Shown piece after piece: positions 42,749-54,559 of a stretch of DNA of 64,000 nucleotides; position 1 is the stretch's first letter, and the number at the start of each line of letters is the position of its first letter. The position numbers and the translations under genes are program-made. Where the stretch lies: the NCBI GenBank assembly GCA_034190875.2, contig CM067356.1, positions 49,337,193 to 49,401,192 of the forward strand, read 5' to 3'. This DNA is from Urechis unicinctus (lineage: Eukaryota; Annelida; Polychaeta; Xenopneusta; Urechidae). The notes under the pieces are model-generated. The model ran no database searches, was not told the DNA's origin, and saw only the letters and a list, made by a program, of their open reading frames with translations.

Positions 42749-43150
42749 GGTAAGGTAAGGTAAGGTAAGAATAGGGTTTAACAACACACCAACACTCATG
42801 TGTTATATGGTGCCAAAAAAGGTTAATAGATAAGGTTGACCTGATTAAGCAGCCGCCTTCTAGGATAAATGAAAATGGAGATGGAAAAGATAAAAATAGA
42901 AACGATTAAACATTATCCTAGGACAAGCCATCACCAGCCGAATGACTGTACCATGCTATTCCAGACTCTCGTCTTGGCGAAATCCGGGCCTAAGTGGTGT
43001 GCTGAAGATATTTACCTCACAAGGATCACTCTACTCAAACACCTGGTTCCCATTGACCACCGACACACGGCCATCAGGTTGCCCCCTATATGTCGCCTTT
43101 TGAGACATGCAGGGGGATACAGTGGGTCCATCTACCCTTGGACCCTACAG
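42749..43150 (+). repeat. SINE-like dispersed repeat with (GGTAA)n lead, near full-length
   Basis: Begins GGTAAGGTAAGGTAAGGTAAG, then TGTGTTATATGGTGCC, TTGACCTGATTAAGCAGCCG, CATTATCCTAGGACAAGCCA, CTCGTCTTGGCGAAATCCGG, CAGGTTGCCCCCTATATGTC and ends at a CCTACAG plus 14-base G run (43150-43163). Same block order as 1944-2375. Confidence 0.75.
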
Positions 43151-43610
43151 GGGGGGGGGGGGGTGGGGCTTAATAAGGTTATGGGTTTGTGGACTAATGT
43201 TGGTGAAATTACTAAAAATATGGGGTCGTTTGGTCTGGTCCTTTTTTTGGTCATGTGGATTTTTTTTACCATAATTACAAAAAAATCTTCACAAGTGCTC
43301 CCCACCCAACAAGGGTACATCAGGTGTGCGGCGAAACCAGCACACATGACGCCAGTGATACAAAAATGGAATATTCAAGTTAATAACGATTAGCTCAAAG
43401 AGCAGTTCAACATTTTTTCCGATGGGTTGTGTCAGGTAGTCTGCTTAGCAATGACTCTCTGAGCTCTGCGCTGGTGGCATCTTGTACGCATGCTAAAGAC
43501 TTAAATCTGCAATGCAAATGAGTTCGTGACAAATTCCCATATAAGCCATGTTTGTATGTCCTATTGATTCACGACATTAGGCACGAAGTCAGGACGCGAC
43601 TAGTGTGTTG
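43151..43610. other. No gene seen
   Basis: Starts with the G run. The following TGGGTTTGTGGACTAATGTT stretch resembles the reverse complement of 10780-10860. A long plus frame through 42869-43393 crosses the repeat and is not a gene. Confidence 0.45.
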
Positions 43611-43616
43611 TATGGA

Positions 43617-44045
43617 AGGTAAAGGTAAGTACAGGGTTTAATGGCACACTCACACTAATGCGTTGAATGAATATGGGGAGATAAGATTGACCTGCTTGGG
43701 CATCTGCCTTCTAGTGTAAATGGAAAAAGAGGAAAATCCATGCGGATGAAAATGAACAAGCAAGTGGAGAAGATAAGGCAAGGTAAGTATAGGGTTAAAC
43801 GGCACACTGACACTTATGTGTTATACTGTGCCTACGAAGGTGAAAAGATAGATTGACCTGATTGAGCAGCCGCCTTCTTGGATAAATGGAAAAAAGAGGG
43901 AAATACAGACGAATGGAGATGAAAAAGCAAACGATTATCCTGTGAACGATTATCCCAGGGTTTGTCACAACGATTCGATCGACAGCACAAGGCCCTTCTT
44001 AAAACATGCAGTGGGCAGCCCAGACCCACAGGGGCGACAGAAGAA
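43617..44045 (+). repeat. Two broken SINE-like copies
   Basis: A 5' portion starts near 43617 (GGTAAAGGTAAGTACAGGGT, TTGACCTGCTTGGGCATCTG). A second starts near 43773 (GGCAAGGTAAGTATAGGGTT, TTGACCTGATTGAGCAGCCG, CGATTATCC) and keeps a piece of the 3' half (AAAACATGCAGTGGGC, CCACAGGGG) ending near 44040. The second copy lies about 250 bp past the 3' end of the sulfatase gene. Confidence 0.65.
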
Positions 44046-44288
44046 GAAACACGATTGTATATTAATACTATGCTTTTTGTCACACATTATACATGGTTGC
44101 TTTGCAGCAAGCATTGCTGATGGTGCGATCAGCAATTAATAACAATCCAAAGTTAGTTTTCAAAAAAGTCCATAACGAAATTCGAAATGTCGGCATTAAT
44201 TTCGTGAAGAGGCAAAGCGGTTTCCCGTCGACGAAGCATTTCGGTCTCAGTGGTGTGTATGTAGGCTTAAGGTTCAAATGGTATTTTA

Positions 44289-45947
44289 TTAACATTTGCA
44301 ATTGGCAGGCATACAGGTTGGCTCCTTTGAGTAGCAGGAAGCAGGTTTTGGTCGCTGAGGAAGAGCACATCTCCATCCCCGTCGCAGTTTGCAGCAGAAT
44401 TTATCCCGAATCTTCTTGTATTTTGGATCATTTGCCACGTTGAAGTCCTCAGCCGGGTCGGTACGGTGGTCGTAAAGCTCTACGGCATGTACACTACACC
44501 AGTCCATTTTCCAGCTGTCGTTTTTCTCGTCGATAAAGTTAACATACTCAGTGTATCGGAAATTCTCTGTCGTCATTGAGTTTCCAAGAGACACATTTGC
44601 ATGGCTGTAAACCTGTTGGCTGAAAACTCCGTCTTTCCATTCTATATCTTCCTTAATTAAAGGTACAAGGCTGATTCCTTCAGTACAAACGGGCGTATTC
44701 CAATTGTCCACTTCACAGAGGGGTACTGGTTCTAAACCTGCTGCATCCACTAGGGTAGGAAAGATATCAACCAACTCTGTGAGTTGTTCCCGGACAACCC
44801 CCGCGTCAGTGACTCCTGGTATCTTGACTGTCATGACGACTTGAGTAACTAAATCATACAGCATCTGTTTGGTCCATTCCCTGTGCTCTCCAAGCGTGTA
44901 TCCATGGTCGCTGATCATCGCTATCACTGTGTTGTTAGCCAATCCCTGATTTTCAACTTCGCGTAATACATCGCCAATCAAATTATCTACATACGATATA
45001 GCCGCGTAATAGGCTCGTCTCATTGCCAGCGTCCAGTCTAACGGCACGGTGGTGTTAAAGTCACCTGTAACACCGGCGGCTTGCAAGTCCCACCCTCGAC
45101 GCAAATTCAGATAATCAAACCAAGCCAGTTCAGGGAAATCTTGCGGTAGATTAGGGCTTGCAGGGGCGTTGATGGATGATGCTTCGTAGAGATCGAAGTA
45201 TTCATGAGGAAATATATATGGACAGTGAGGTTTCTGGAAACCCGTTGCCATAAAGAACAGTTCCTCTCCTGAGGCGGCTTTCGGACCCAGTACTTTGAGT
45301 TTGGCGACTGCTTCATTGCGGACCTGTTCATCGGGCAAGAGAGGGTGTGCGTATTCCTCTTCACGCAAATCGTCAGTCACGCCTAACCACGTGTAGTTGT
45401 TCCCAACCTCCACATTCCAGAAATATCCATATGATGGCCAGTAATTTTTCTCCGAGAATGACCAATCCGATTCATCGCCAAAGCTGCCATAATCCGTCTG
45501 GTGGAATATCTTTCCCACTCCATATGACTTGTAGCCATTCTCCTTGAATAGTTGTGGAATGGTTGTGAAGTTGGCGCCTTTCATACGCGCTGGAGTAAAG
45601 TGGTATTGCCGGGTACTGTCAGGTCGACGTCCAGTTAGGAAAGAAGAGCGACTGGGGGCGCACAGAGGATACTGCACATGGGCGCGGGTGAATACAGCGC
45701 TACTCGCAGCCAATCTATCCATGTTGGGCGTTTTCATGTGGGGATGGACGTTAGTAGGAAAGTATTTCCCGCCAAAAGCAGTCTCCATCGCGCCAAATTG
45801 TGGTCTCATGTCGTCGATAACCAAGAGAAGAACGTTTAACTTGTCCTTAGTTCCGTGATTACCGTCGATAACATCATTTAAAGTCTTTCCGATACTTTGT
45901 CCTACGATCAGCACAATAATTCCTGAAATAAACAGTAACCAATGCAT
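44289..45947 (-). CDS. Iduronate-2-sulfatase-like sulfatase, single exon
   Basis: 552 aa from the ATG at 45947; an upstream in-frame GTG three codons earlier is not needed. Residues 1-20 form a hydrophobic signal peptide (LLFISGIIVLIVG). Sulfatase motifs: metal-binding DD at 45-46 (LVIDDMRP), CAPSR at 96-100 followed by FLTGRRPD, with Cys96 the formylglycine precursor, GVGKIFH at 143-149, FQKPH at 237-241 and SDHGYTLGEH at 346-355 with Lys360. Several N-glycosylation sequons are present (NFT, NYT, NNT). Human IDS is 550 aa, so this is full length. The family removes 2-O-sulfate from iduronate in dermatan and heparan sulfate in lysosomes. No intron is present although vertebrate IDS has several, which hints at a retrocopy or a lineage-specific intronless paralog. 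An AATAAA overlaps the TAA stop (44285-44291), and a TTTATAATTTTTATAG box lies about 65-80 bases upstream on this strand. Exact substrate is inferred from family only. Confidence 0.9.
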   Translation of the reverse strand: MHWLLFISGIIVLIVGQSIGKTLNDVIDGNHGTKDKLNVLLLVIDDMRPQFGAMETAFGGKYFPTNVHPHMKTPNMDRLAASSAVFTRAHVQYPLCAPSRSSFLTGRRPDSTRQYHFTPARMKGANFTTIPQLFKENGYKSYGVGKIFHQTDYGSFGDESDWSFSEKNYWPSYGYFWNVEVGNNYTWLGVTDDLREEEYAHPLLPDEQVRNEAVAKLKVLGPKAASGEELFFMATGFQKPHCPYIFPHEYFDLYEASSINAPASPNLPQDFPELAWFDYLNLRRGWDLQAAGVTGDFNTTVPLDWTLAMRRAYYAAISYVDNLIGDVLREVENQGLANNTVIAMISDHGYTLGEHREWTKQMLYDLVTQVVMTVKIPGVTDAGVVREQLTELVDIFPTLVDAAGLEPVPLCEVDNWNTPVCTEGISLVPLIKEDIEWKDGVFSQQVYSHANVSLGNSMTTENFRYTEYVNFIDEKNDSWKMDWCSVHAVELYDHRTDPAEDFNVANDPKYKKIRDKFCCKLRRGWRCALPQRPKPASCYSKEPTCMPANCKC

Positions 45948-46351
45948 GTTGCTCACTGAGCTATGATCCCCCTCTCAATGCCAGCAAATTTAACCTAAAC
46001 TATGCACTAGGCTATAAAAATTATAAACGCAGTAACAGGTGTTAGCACAGATGCGACCACCTTTACAGACATTTCTAATGGGTCCGAGGCTTGCGATAAT
46101 AACACACACAGCAGTTGGTGTTATATTAATCTGATAATGAGTATACTACGCCATAGACAGAAAAGAGTCACACGTTGTAGTGTAATATTCCTGGGTGAAT
46201 ATGTAGTGTTTCATCTTGGCTGGGCGTCTTTGTTGGTGTCTGTTTTATTGTCTATCGTATCTGGGCATATAAGCCATCGTTGTACTTCATGTTTCTGTGT
46301 TCTATGTCACATCCCGTCATTCTTGACCATCGTTGTACCTTTGATGTATTC

Positions 46352-47388
46352 TTAATTGCCTCCCTGCTCGTCCAACATGTACACATAATCACCTGTCTGT
46401 AAACTCAAAGAATGTAATTTAAGATTCGCTCGTTCGAGCATTTTGGTGCTGGCTTTGGTGGCATTCTCCAGGACCTGTTGGCGTATTAACTCGAGTTTAT
46501 TCTCATGTGATTTGATAAACCCGTACATATCTTTTGGGATGGTTCGGGTGTCACACGTAGGAGGGGATAGGGGGAAACGGGGACGCTGGCCAAAGATAAC
46601 TAACTTCATATGGAGAAAACCCTGTAGAGAAATTCACTGAATTATTCATGGAGAACACAATAGCTGGAAGTACCTCCTCCCAGTTCTTCATCTTAGCATC
46701 CATGAAAGGAGTAAGTCTCTCAGCTAACGTGGGCAAGCGTCCGTTCGCAAGCGCCTAAACAATGATGTGCGAAGCTTGGGGTGAATTGTTGAAGGACATG
46801 CATTTTATCACACAACTCCTTGGTAACTATGGAGACAAACTCAGACCCTTTGTCGCTTATCAGTGTGTCGCATACACCATAAGAACAGAATAGTGTGAAC
46901 AGTCCGCTAGCGACAGATAATGCATCTTTGTTTGCCAGGGTAATGGTGACGAGGAATTTACTAAACATGTCAACAGCGGTCAAGATGTAACTTTTTCCCT
47001 CTTGCGAGTGCGGTAATGGGCCGTGTAGGTCAATCGCCCAAACCTGGAAAGGTCCAGATGGGGTCGGGAAAGAAACAATACCATTCTTGGTGTGAGCTTT
47101 AGTTGATTTCCGTCGCTGACATTCATGTCAGGATTGGATATATTCAGTTATAACTTGGTCCAGTCTCGGGAAGTGGTATCACCCCCGTACTCGATCAATC
47201 GTATCCTGGATACCTCCGTGTCCAGCTAGTGGTGAGTCATGGTACATTTTAACAATAGTCTGAATCATTACATCAGGAACAACCAGTTGATACTGTTGCA
47301 AATTTAGCGTCCTCTTACCAAAGATCTTGTTATAATAAGATACCCGACTCGGTCGTTTCTGTTGTGAAGCTCGCGACCAGCGCGCCAC
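46352..47388 (-). pseudogene. Gypsy integrase remnant (third lineage), several frameshifts
   Basis: Minus-strand order: VVPDVMIQTIVKMYHDSPLA and GHGGIQDTIDRV (zinc-binding His part, 47179-47388). Next is the core TAVDMFSKFLVTITLANKDA and TLISDKGSEFVSIVTKELCD, with GACERT carrying the catalytic Glu (46720-46983). Then WEEVLPAIVFSMNNSVN and TGFSPYEVSY (46551-46736), and ENATKASTKMLERANLKLHS with LQTGDYVYML (46352-46609). The SDKGSEF box is a usual variant of the second Asp motif. Successive parts lie in different frames, and RT is absent, so this is a 5'-truncated dead copy. Confidence 0.8.
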
Positions 47389-47399
47389 CTAGTTTCGTG

Positions 47400-47690
47400 A
47401 AAGCTAAAATGTAAACAAAAGCGCGTGGCTCAATTGTAAAAGATCGATCGGCGATGGTATGTACTCAAAAATACCGCTGTATTATTAAAATTTAACGACT
47501 TTTTGATAGAGCCAATACAAAAAAACAAAGCCAATTACTATTGACACCTTTTTAGCAATTTGTGTGACGATTTATTAACTACAATATTTTTTTATGAACG
47601 TTTGAACGAAGTCGCGTATATCAGTATCTACCCCAGGCCTAGCCCCGATCGGACGGTAAAATACATACTTACTCAGACGTCCTGTAGGGC
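47400..47690 (-). mobile_element. TIR-family fragment with GCCCTACAGGACGTC end
   Basis: The right end CCTGTAGGGC at 47681-47690 gives GCCCTACAGGACGTCTGAGT on the minus strand, followed by TTTTACCGTCCGATCGGGGC, a relative of the TTACCGTTCGACCGGAGC block at 62045. The other end is not recognised. The AAACTAGGTGGCGC sequence near 47382-47395 (minus strand) partly resembles a CTCF core (12/14). Confidence 0.55.
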
Positions 47691-48060
47691 TGAATTTACC
47701 CCTTTTTAAGACAAAGTCGGACGTCTAGTCTACCCTCATTTGATGTTAAAAGATTAATCTGAATCATATTGGTTTTGTCATTAGTATGGACAGATTTGCG
47801 GCGGAATATAAGAAGTTGATTTAAATACATGCTCATGATTTCCCGATTGAATGACATTTGATTTGTCACCCGAACCTCCACCGAATCAACAAGCTGCATT
47901 GTAGGTTGATGGGGTGCCCTGCGCAGACTTTATTTGATTTTATTATGTTGTACTGTAACATGTATTCTTGCTTATTTTGAATAACAATATAATAATGAAT
48001 TATTTCAGGACATAGCATATACTAAAAACAGTGATGCAGCGTGAATTTAACCATCATTAA
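47691..48060. other. No gene seen
   Basis: AT-rich sequence without recognised features, between the TIR fragment and the CT array. Confidence 0.5.
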
Positions 48061-48062
48061 CT

Positions 48063-49434
<1,372 letters not shown>

Positions 49435-49553
49435 ATCGCATTACCACTAATGTCACCCCTGAGCCACTAGATGGCGCTGACACGGAGTATGATACTGCCC
49501 TAGAGGACCACCCGCCCTCAGTTGATGACCGTCTGTGTTGCCTTACAGGCACG
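49435..49553 (+). CDS. Candidate internal exon of an unknown gene
   Basis: The 119-bp stretch is bounded by a pyrimidine-rich acceptor (CCCCTCTCGGTATTTTGCAG) and a perfect donor GTGAGT. One frame is open throughout: RITTNVTPEPLDGADTEYDT, then ALEDHPPSVDDRLCCLTGT. The composition is acidic and plausible for coding sequence. No start, stop or neighbouring exon was found, and no family is recognised. It also contains a 14/14 match to the CTCF core (49464-49477). Chance remains possible. Confidence 0.3.
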
Positions 49554-50210
49554 GTGAGTTTGAGGTTTGAAATCAAACAAGGTATACACCGTTAATTCGT
49601 TTTTCAATTTCACAAATGCAAATAGAAAATGGGTTAGCAACCCATTTTCTATATTAGTATTTTGCGAACACATATTTCAGTCGCTACCAGGCGCTGTGGT
49701 CTCAGAAAAAAAGATCCTTACTTCGGCTGTCGCCATTTATGTTGTAGGACATTACCCTTCCTGCTTGTTGGTCTAATGTGTGCACAATGATGCCCACATC
49801 TTGAATGAGTGAAGATTTTATGAAATCTACATTATGTAACTAAAGCGGAAGAATACACACGATAGCGAGGTAAATTCAGAGCGCGTTATGATTTACAGCT
49901 AACATTCGTGTGGTTCATGGTTTTAGGGAGGCACCGTTATCGATGGAACGACATATCTGAATAAAACAGATTTCCACATTAGATCATGAATATTTCCAGT
50001 AAAATAATAATGTTAAAAACTTATCAACATAATTTCCATCATGTAAACTTTGCGGCACAAATTAGAAGATGTTATTACTTACGTCTGCGTTAATCGTAAT
50101 AATGTATAAACGAAATGATCCCTGATTGCCTTATATGGGGCTGAACAGTCTCTTTAACATTTTTGGTTTCCAAGGTGCGGTTGCCAAGCAGCTTGCTAGG
50201 CAACCTCGTT
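49554..50210. other. No gene seen
   Basis: AT-rich sequence without a recognised family. A small inverted repeat (GGTTGCCAAGCAGCTTGCTA with GGCAACC) lies at about 50172-50205. Confidence 0.45.
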
Positions 50211-51060
50211 CTAAATATAGGGCTGAAAAGTCTCTTTAAGGTCCACTTTGGCTAAAAAATAGGAGGGTCGCATGTAACCAACTGCTTGAGAGACTGTCTG
50301 GCATTTAGTAACAAAGGTGTCACTTACGTAATCATTTACTGTCGTACCACGTGGTTTACTACAGTCATGAATGAGGCGGATGCCTCCGCTATCCATAGAG
50401 ATGGCACCCACGGCGCTGATCAGAACTGGCTTATATTTGGTGATCACATATCTTTGTTCGTCGATCTCATGCCGAATTTGGCGTTCCACCGCGGTAGCTT
50501 GTGTGAGGGCGGAAGAGTAATTAGTCACCTCGGTCAGGGTTGGTGTTTCCTCTGTGTCTACAATTTTAAATCCGTTGTTGATGCCATTTAGAATGAACAC
50601 ACGATCATGATCGTCATGAAGCTCCTTTTCCCATGCAGTGTGATTGAGTTTAAGTTTATTGGTCGCGAGTGGAGCCCCATACCTAGAGGTCTTTAACCCT
50701 GGTCTTGCTAGTTTTTTGATGATTGTTTCTAGCCGTTCCATGCGAAGCTAAAGGATGGGACCAATGACAGTTCGGCGCAGAACATACATGCCTGAACTGA
50801 CAATCTGTTTCGAAGGGGCAATTACCTCGAATGAACATTCGACAAATTGGCTGCACCTTAGCCGTGTGTGCTTCGAAAGTTTTGGGTCGATGGTGTTGCA
50901 TCGCCATCGAGCGAGCGGTTTGGCTGCTGCTGGTGCGTGGTCTCAGATGCAAGGAAGACAGGTAAGGGGAGTCACTTCCCCACCTGAATCCACGTTGGGC
51001 CTGGAGTTGACGATATACCCTGTCAAAATGCAGTACGCTGATCAAAAGATACGCTTCCGC
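50211..51060 (-). pseudogene. DIRS-like element: CCCH-type zinc finger region and RT start, broken
   Basis: The upper part (50683-51045, minus) encodes CRMFIRGNCPFETDCQFRH, a CX7CX5CX3H finger, followed by VCSAPNCHWSHPLASH. This is a gag-like zinc-binding segment found near the start of DIRS-like elements. The next frame (50211-50741) continues into the RT: VFILNGINNGFKIV, SALTQATAVERQI, VISAVGAISMDSGGIRLIHD, CSKPRGTTVNDYV, YFLAKVDLKETF. It then stops, before the palm. The two frames differ, so there is a break near 50700. Further upstream coding (MVTHGFMSKEAISAMRPGDF, VLGQKRVLETFI) lies at 51520-51699 beyond an inserted TIR-family copy. Confidence 0.7.
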
Positions 51061-51074
51061 CAGTTCGCTGATTT

Positions 51075-51515
51075 TGACTGAGTAGGCTAGGTAATCCTAG
51101 CTCCGGTCGAACGGTAATATGAAAATATACCGTTCTGCTTCAACATTTTCCGCGCTTCCAAGAAAACGTGTTGGGCTAATGTGCTACATAACGCATCTAG
51201 AAAATAACATATATTAAAGCCTGTACAAAAAAAAAGTCCTAACGCACCAAAAAACTTAACCCCACTCGACGCTAATCTTCAAGAAATGCCATCTATATAT
51301 CATTTCCGAAAAATCGCGATACAATGACCGCCATTTTGGAAAATGTTTGGTCGCGTGATTTCCCGCGATATCCCGCCGCCTCATCCACATTGCCTAAGCA
51401 TTAGTCGTCCATGGGTCACGTCATTCTGAGCGTGCGCGATGCACGTGGTCTTGAACTTGAAAACAAACATGTTGCTGTGTTTCGGACTTTTTACCGCTTT
51501 GATGGACACGCTCAC
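51075..51515 (-). repeat. TIR-family copy, inverted relative to 61665-62065
   Basis: Read on the minus strand it follows 61665-62065 closely: AAGCGGTAAAAAGTCCGAAA, CACAGCAACATGTTTGTTTT, CGGCGGGATAT, CCAAAATGGCGGTCATTGTA, TTTCCGAAATGATATATA-like, GATGCGTTATGTAGCACATT and TTACCGTTCGACCGGAGCTA. It separates two parts of the DIRS gag-like region at 50.7-51.7 kb. The high-coordinate edge may include some DIRS coding sequence carried by both copies. Confidence 0.75.
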
Positions 51516-51519
51516 CTGG

Positions 51520-51699
51520 TGAAGAGGTAGTCTGCTTTAATGGTTCTAGTACGGCTGGTAGGCTGCACGTGCGTGTCTGAAGATCAATAAATGTTTCTAG
51601 GACTCGTTTTTGTCCAAGAACCGTGATGCCTACTGCATCAAAGTCGCCAGGCCGCATTGCCGAAATTGCTTCCTTGGACATGAAACCGTGGGTTACCAA
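51520..51699 (-). pseudogene. Upstream gag-like segment of the 50-51 kb DIRS element
   Basis: Frame reads GFMSKEAISAMRPGDFDAVG and ITVLGQKRVLETFIDLQTRT, a short helical, SAM-like pattern common near the start of DIRS-like ORF1. The join to the CCCH part is interrupted by the inserted repeat. Confidence 0.45.
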
Positions 51700-52279
51700 T
51701 TATTCAATTGTTTCGTCCGTGAGTCCGCGTGACTGTCCCCACGCCGAAAAAGACTCAGCGGAGTTTGGTGTGTCGCCGGTAGCGGCTACTGATGTGGCAG
51801 ATGGGTCCTCCGTTGGTGCCTCAGGGGGTAGTATGTGGCGCGAGGAAAGGTCGTGGTGGACCAAAGCACTGGTCCCCACTGACGTTCGTTAATGAACGGG
51901 CAAGTCCAAACGTCCACTCACTACCGTGGTCATTGCTGTAACACTCCATGATTTGGAGCGGTCGATTTATTCGGCAACAGAAGAGCGATTTATGCGGCAA
52001 CAATAAGCAGAATGATGCACGTGGGCTGCTGATGCAGGTTTTATAGTAATGACCGGAAGTTGGACCGACCAAACTGGGGATGGACCGCAGAGGTCCAGGA
52101 TGGGCAGTCGCCGATGCCATGAGGGACCGGCCTATCGGAAGCAATTAAAATCAGGTTGGGTCATTTACTGTCCATGCATCTTCCTTGTGCTCAGTTATTT
52201 ACCTCCCTCCAAATGGACGGCAAGAAAATGAGCTTTTTCTCGAGCTCTGATTGGCTGAGAGTAGGGTGCCATGCAATAA
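51700..52279. other. No gene seen
   Basis: GC-richer sequence with short frames; perhaps further decayed DIRS 5' sequence on the minus strand. No domain recognised. Confidence 0.4.
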
Positions 52280-54545
52280 AGCTGAAAACCGTATTCACAT
52301 GGGCTGGTGCTCATGCTGAGACGCTGGTTGAAGCTAGCCAGGCTGAGTTCCCAGAGATGGAGATCAAAACTGTCAAGCAACTACTCGATTGTCTAGGCCA
52401 ATGCTTGTCCCACTCAACGTTCTTCAAAGAAGCTCGAGAGACGTTTATAATGCGAAGCAAGTGCCTAGGGAAAATACGACGAACTTTTTCGCCTAGGTGA
52501 TTTCCCTGAGCAGTCAGAATTTCTTGTCGTGGACAAGCTGATCCATGGTTGTACGAATATTGAATGTAAGCGGAAACTCATGGCTTAAGACAAAACTGTC
52601 TGTAATGGAAAGTTTGGGTGTGTTACGGCGAAACGAAACAGTCGATGTCACGATGAAACGCCTTGGAGAAACGTGTCACGTTAATGCTGTTTATTCTCGG
52701 GATCCTACCAGTCAATCCCAGAAGTATGGCAGTAAAACGCAAACCCAGATGCGCTCTCGAGACCCTGCCAAACAGGCACAACAGGGTGCTATTAAAGACA
52801 AACCATGTCGGTGATGTGGAGGTAAACAACATCCGCATAATCACTGCCCCTGCAAGCGATGCTCATTGCAACTTTTGTCAGAAGAAGGGGCATTATGAAA
52901 GGGTTTGTAGACTGAAAAGACCAGCTAGAGATATGATGATGAGCCAAGGTGCTGTCGATGCTAGAGACCGATTCCAATAATGATGACTTCGAACCAGTGT
53001 AAGATGTAGGGATTGTTCAATGTAAAACCCGCGAGGTTCGTTCTCATGTTTCTTTCCTCCTGCAAAAACCAGTATATCGTGTCGGTAAAGTAGACACCGA
53101 GGTCAAAGTGTCCAGTATGCCCCTATTAACCCTTCAAAAACTGTGTTTGTGTCGCAGTGATCTCGCCAAATGCAATGCGAAGCTACGTGTCGTCACTGGC
53201 ACCGACATGAAAACGCTGGGGGAGCTCACAACTAGAGTGACCTGCAATGGCATTACAGAAAAAGCCACAATTGTTGTCACCAACCTTGGAACTGAACTCA
53301 CCCTTGGACTTGATTTCTGCAAGAGATTTAATCTCGTGACCATAGCTGATACCTGTATCCAGAGAGAGATATCACTCGAAGCTGTTCACATCACTGATGA
53401 AAGTGCCGCTGACTATGCCACGCTAAAACAGAAATGGCAGCAGCACCTTCCGCTAGGCAAGAAAATTGGCGATCCCCTTGAAGACCTGAAAGTAATTTTT
53501 TTCTGACACTTTTGATGGCACAGTTTCAAGCTGTCACCAGAGGCCAAGCCTGTACAGTTGCCCCCTCGTTTGTAAACGTCAAAAATGCCATCGCAACTGT
53601 CACACAACAAACCGGCAGTGCTTGAGATGGACGCATTTCTCAAGGGTCTAGGTGGTATCCTTCTGGAAGAGGGGAAACCTGTCAGATTTGTCAGTAAGTC
53701 TTTCAGTCCAGCTGAAATGAACTACTCCCAACATCGAACGAGAACTATTGGCTGTTTTGTTTTGCCTGTGAGAAGCTTAACATCTACATATATGGACGAC
53801 CAGTGACCGTACACACTGACCATAAGCCTCTGGAATCAATTTTTCAGAAGCCCATCAGTCTCGGCCAAGCTCGTTTACAGCGTATGCTGTTGAGGTTGCG
53901 GATATATGACATCCAGGTCAATTATGTTGGATCCAAGAATGTCCCACTAGCTGACATACTCTCAAGACGGATTGTACCAGTTGCTGAGCCCACTTTTCCT
54001 GAACTTGGTGAAGAGATTCCTCAAAATCAGACTAACTTACCTAGAATCACTCCAGAATGAGACCAAGTCTGATCCCACTCTCTCGCAACTCTCGTAATCT
54101 TATCATCAGTGGATGGCCAGAGGGCATGGATGACTTGCTGGACAATCTTAAACCATACTGGTCATTTTCGATGGTCTGGTCATGAAGGGTTGTCGAGTAG
54201 TAGTACCATCAGCTCTGCGTGCAGAGACTCTAGCCCGTCTCCATGATGGGCATCAAGGCCTCACTGCTACTCTTCAGCGCACCCGCTGCATAGTACACTG
54301 ACCCAAGTTGCAGGATGATGTGAACTCCATGATCCTACACTGCCACCCCCAGAGAAACTAGTGTCTGCTTCCCATTCTATGTAAGTGATTGACATAGACC
54401 TGATGGAATTCAAGGACCAATACGCTCTCATTTCTGTCGAGTACTTCTCAGGATACACCATGGTGGATCGTGTCACCTCCCAGACATCCAATCAAATAAT
54501 CAAGACACTCGTGACCAATTTTGGCAAGGTTCGGTTGACAGAACG
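52280..54545 (+). pseudogene. Ty3/gypsy element C, relative of element B, RT deleted and heavily mutated
   Basis: Order: gag (KTVFTWAGAHAETLVEASQA, LLDCLGQCLSHSTFFKEARE, 52288-52500), one zinc knuckle CNFCQKKGHYERVC (52868-52910) and protease. The active site is altered from DTG to DTE (VDTEVKVSSM, about 53092) but LGLDFCKRFNLV is retained. The protease runs in one frame into GKKIGDPLEDLKVIF (53455-53500). The RT core is missing: the sequence jumps near 53575 to RNase H (EMDAFLKGLGGILLEEGKPV, HTDHKPLESIFQKPISLGQA, ADILSRR, 53585-54060). The start of integrase follows (GHQGLTATLQRTRC, then a decayed core with FSGYTMVDRVTS) until about 54545. No LTR recognised. Confidence 0.85.
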
Positions 54546-54559
54546 ATAATGGACAGGGA

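Noticed and set aside
42869..43393. Plus-strand 174-codon frame
   Set aside because: It runs through a SINE-like repeat, a G run and unique sequence; no domain is present.
44093..44443. Plus-strand 116-codon frame overlapping the sulfatase gene end
   Set aside because: It overlaps conserved sulfatase sequence antisense and has no family match.
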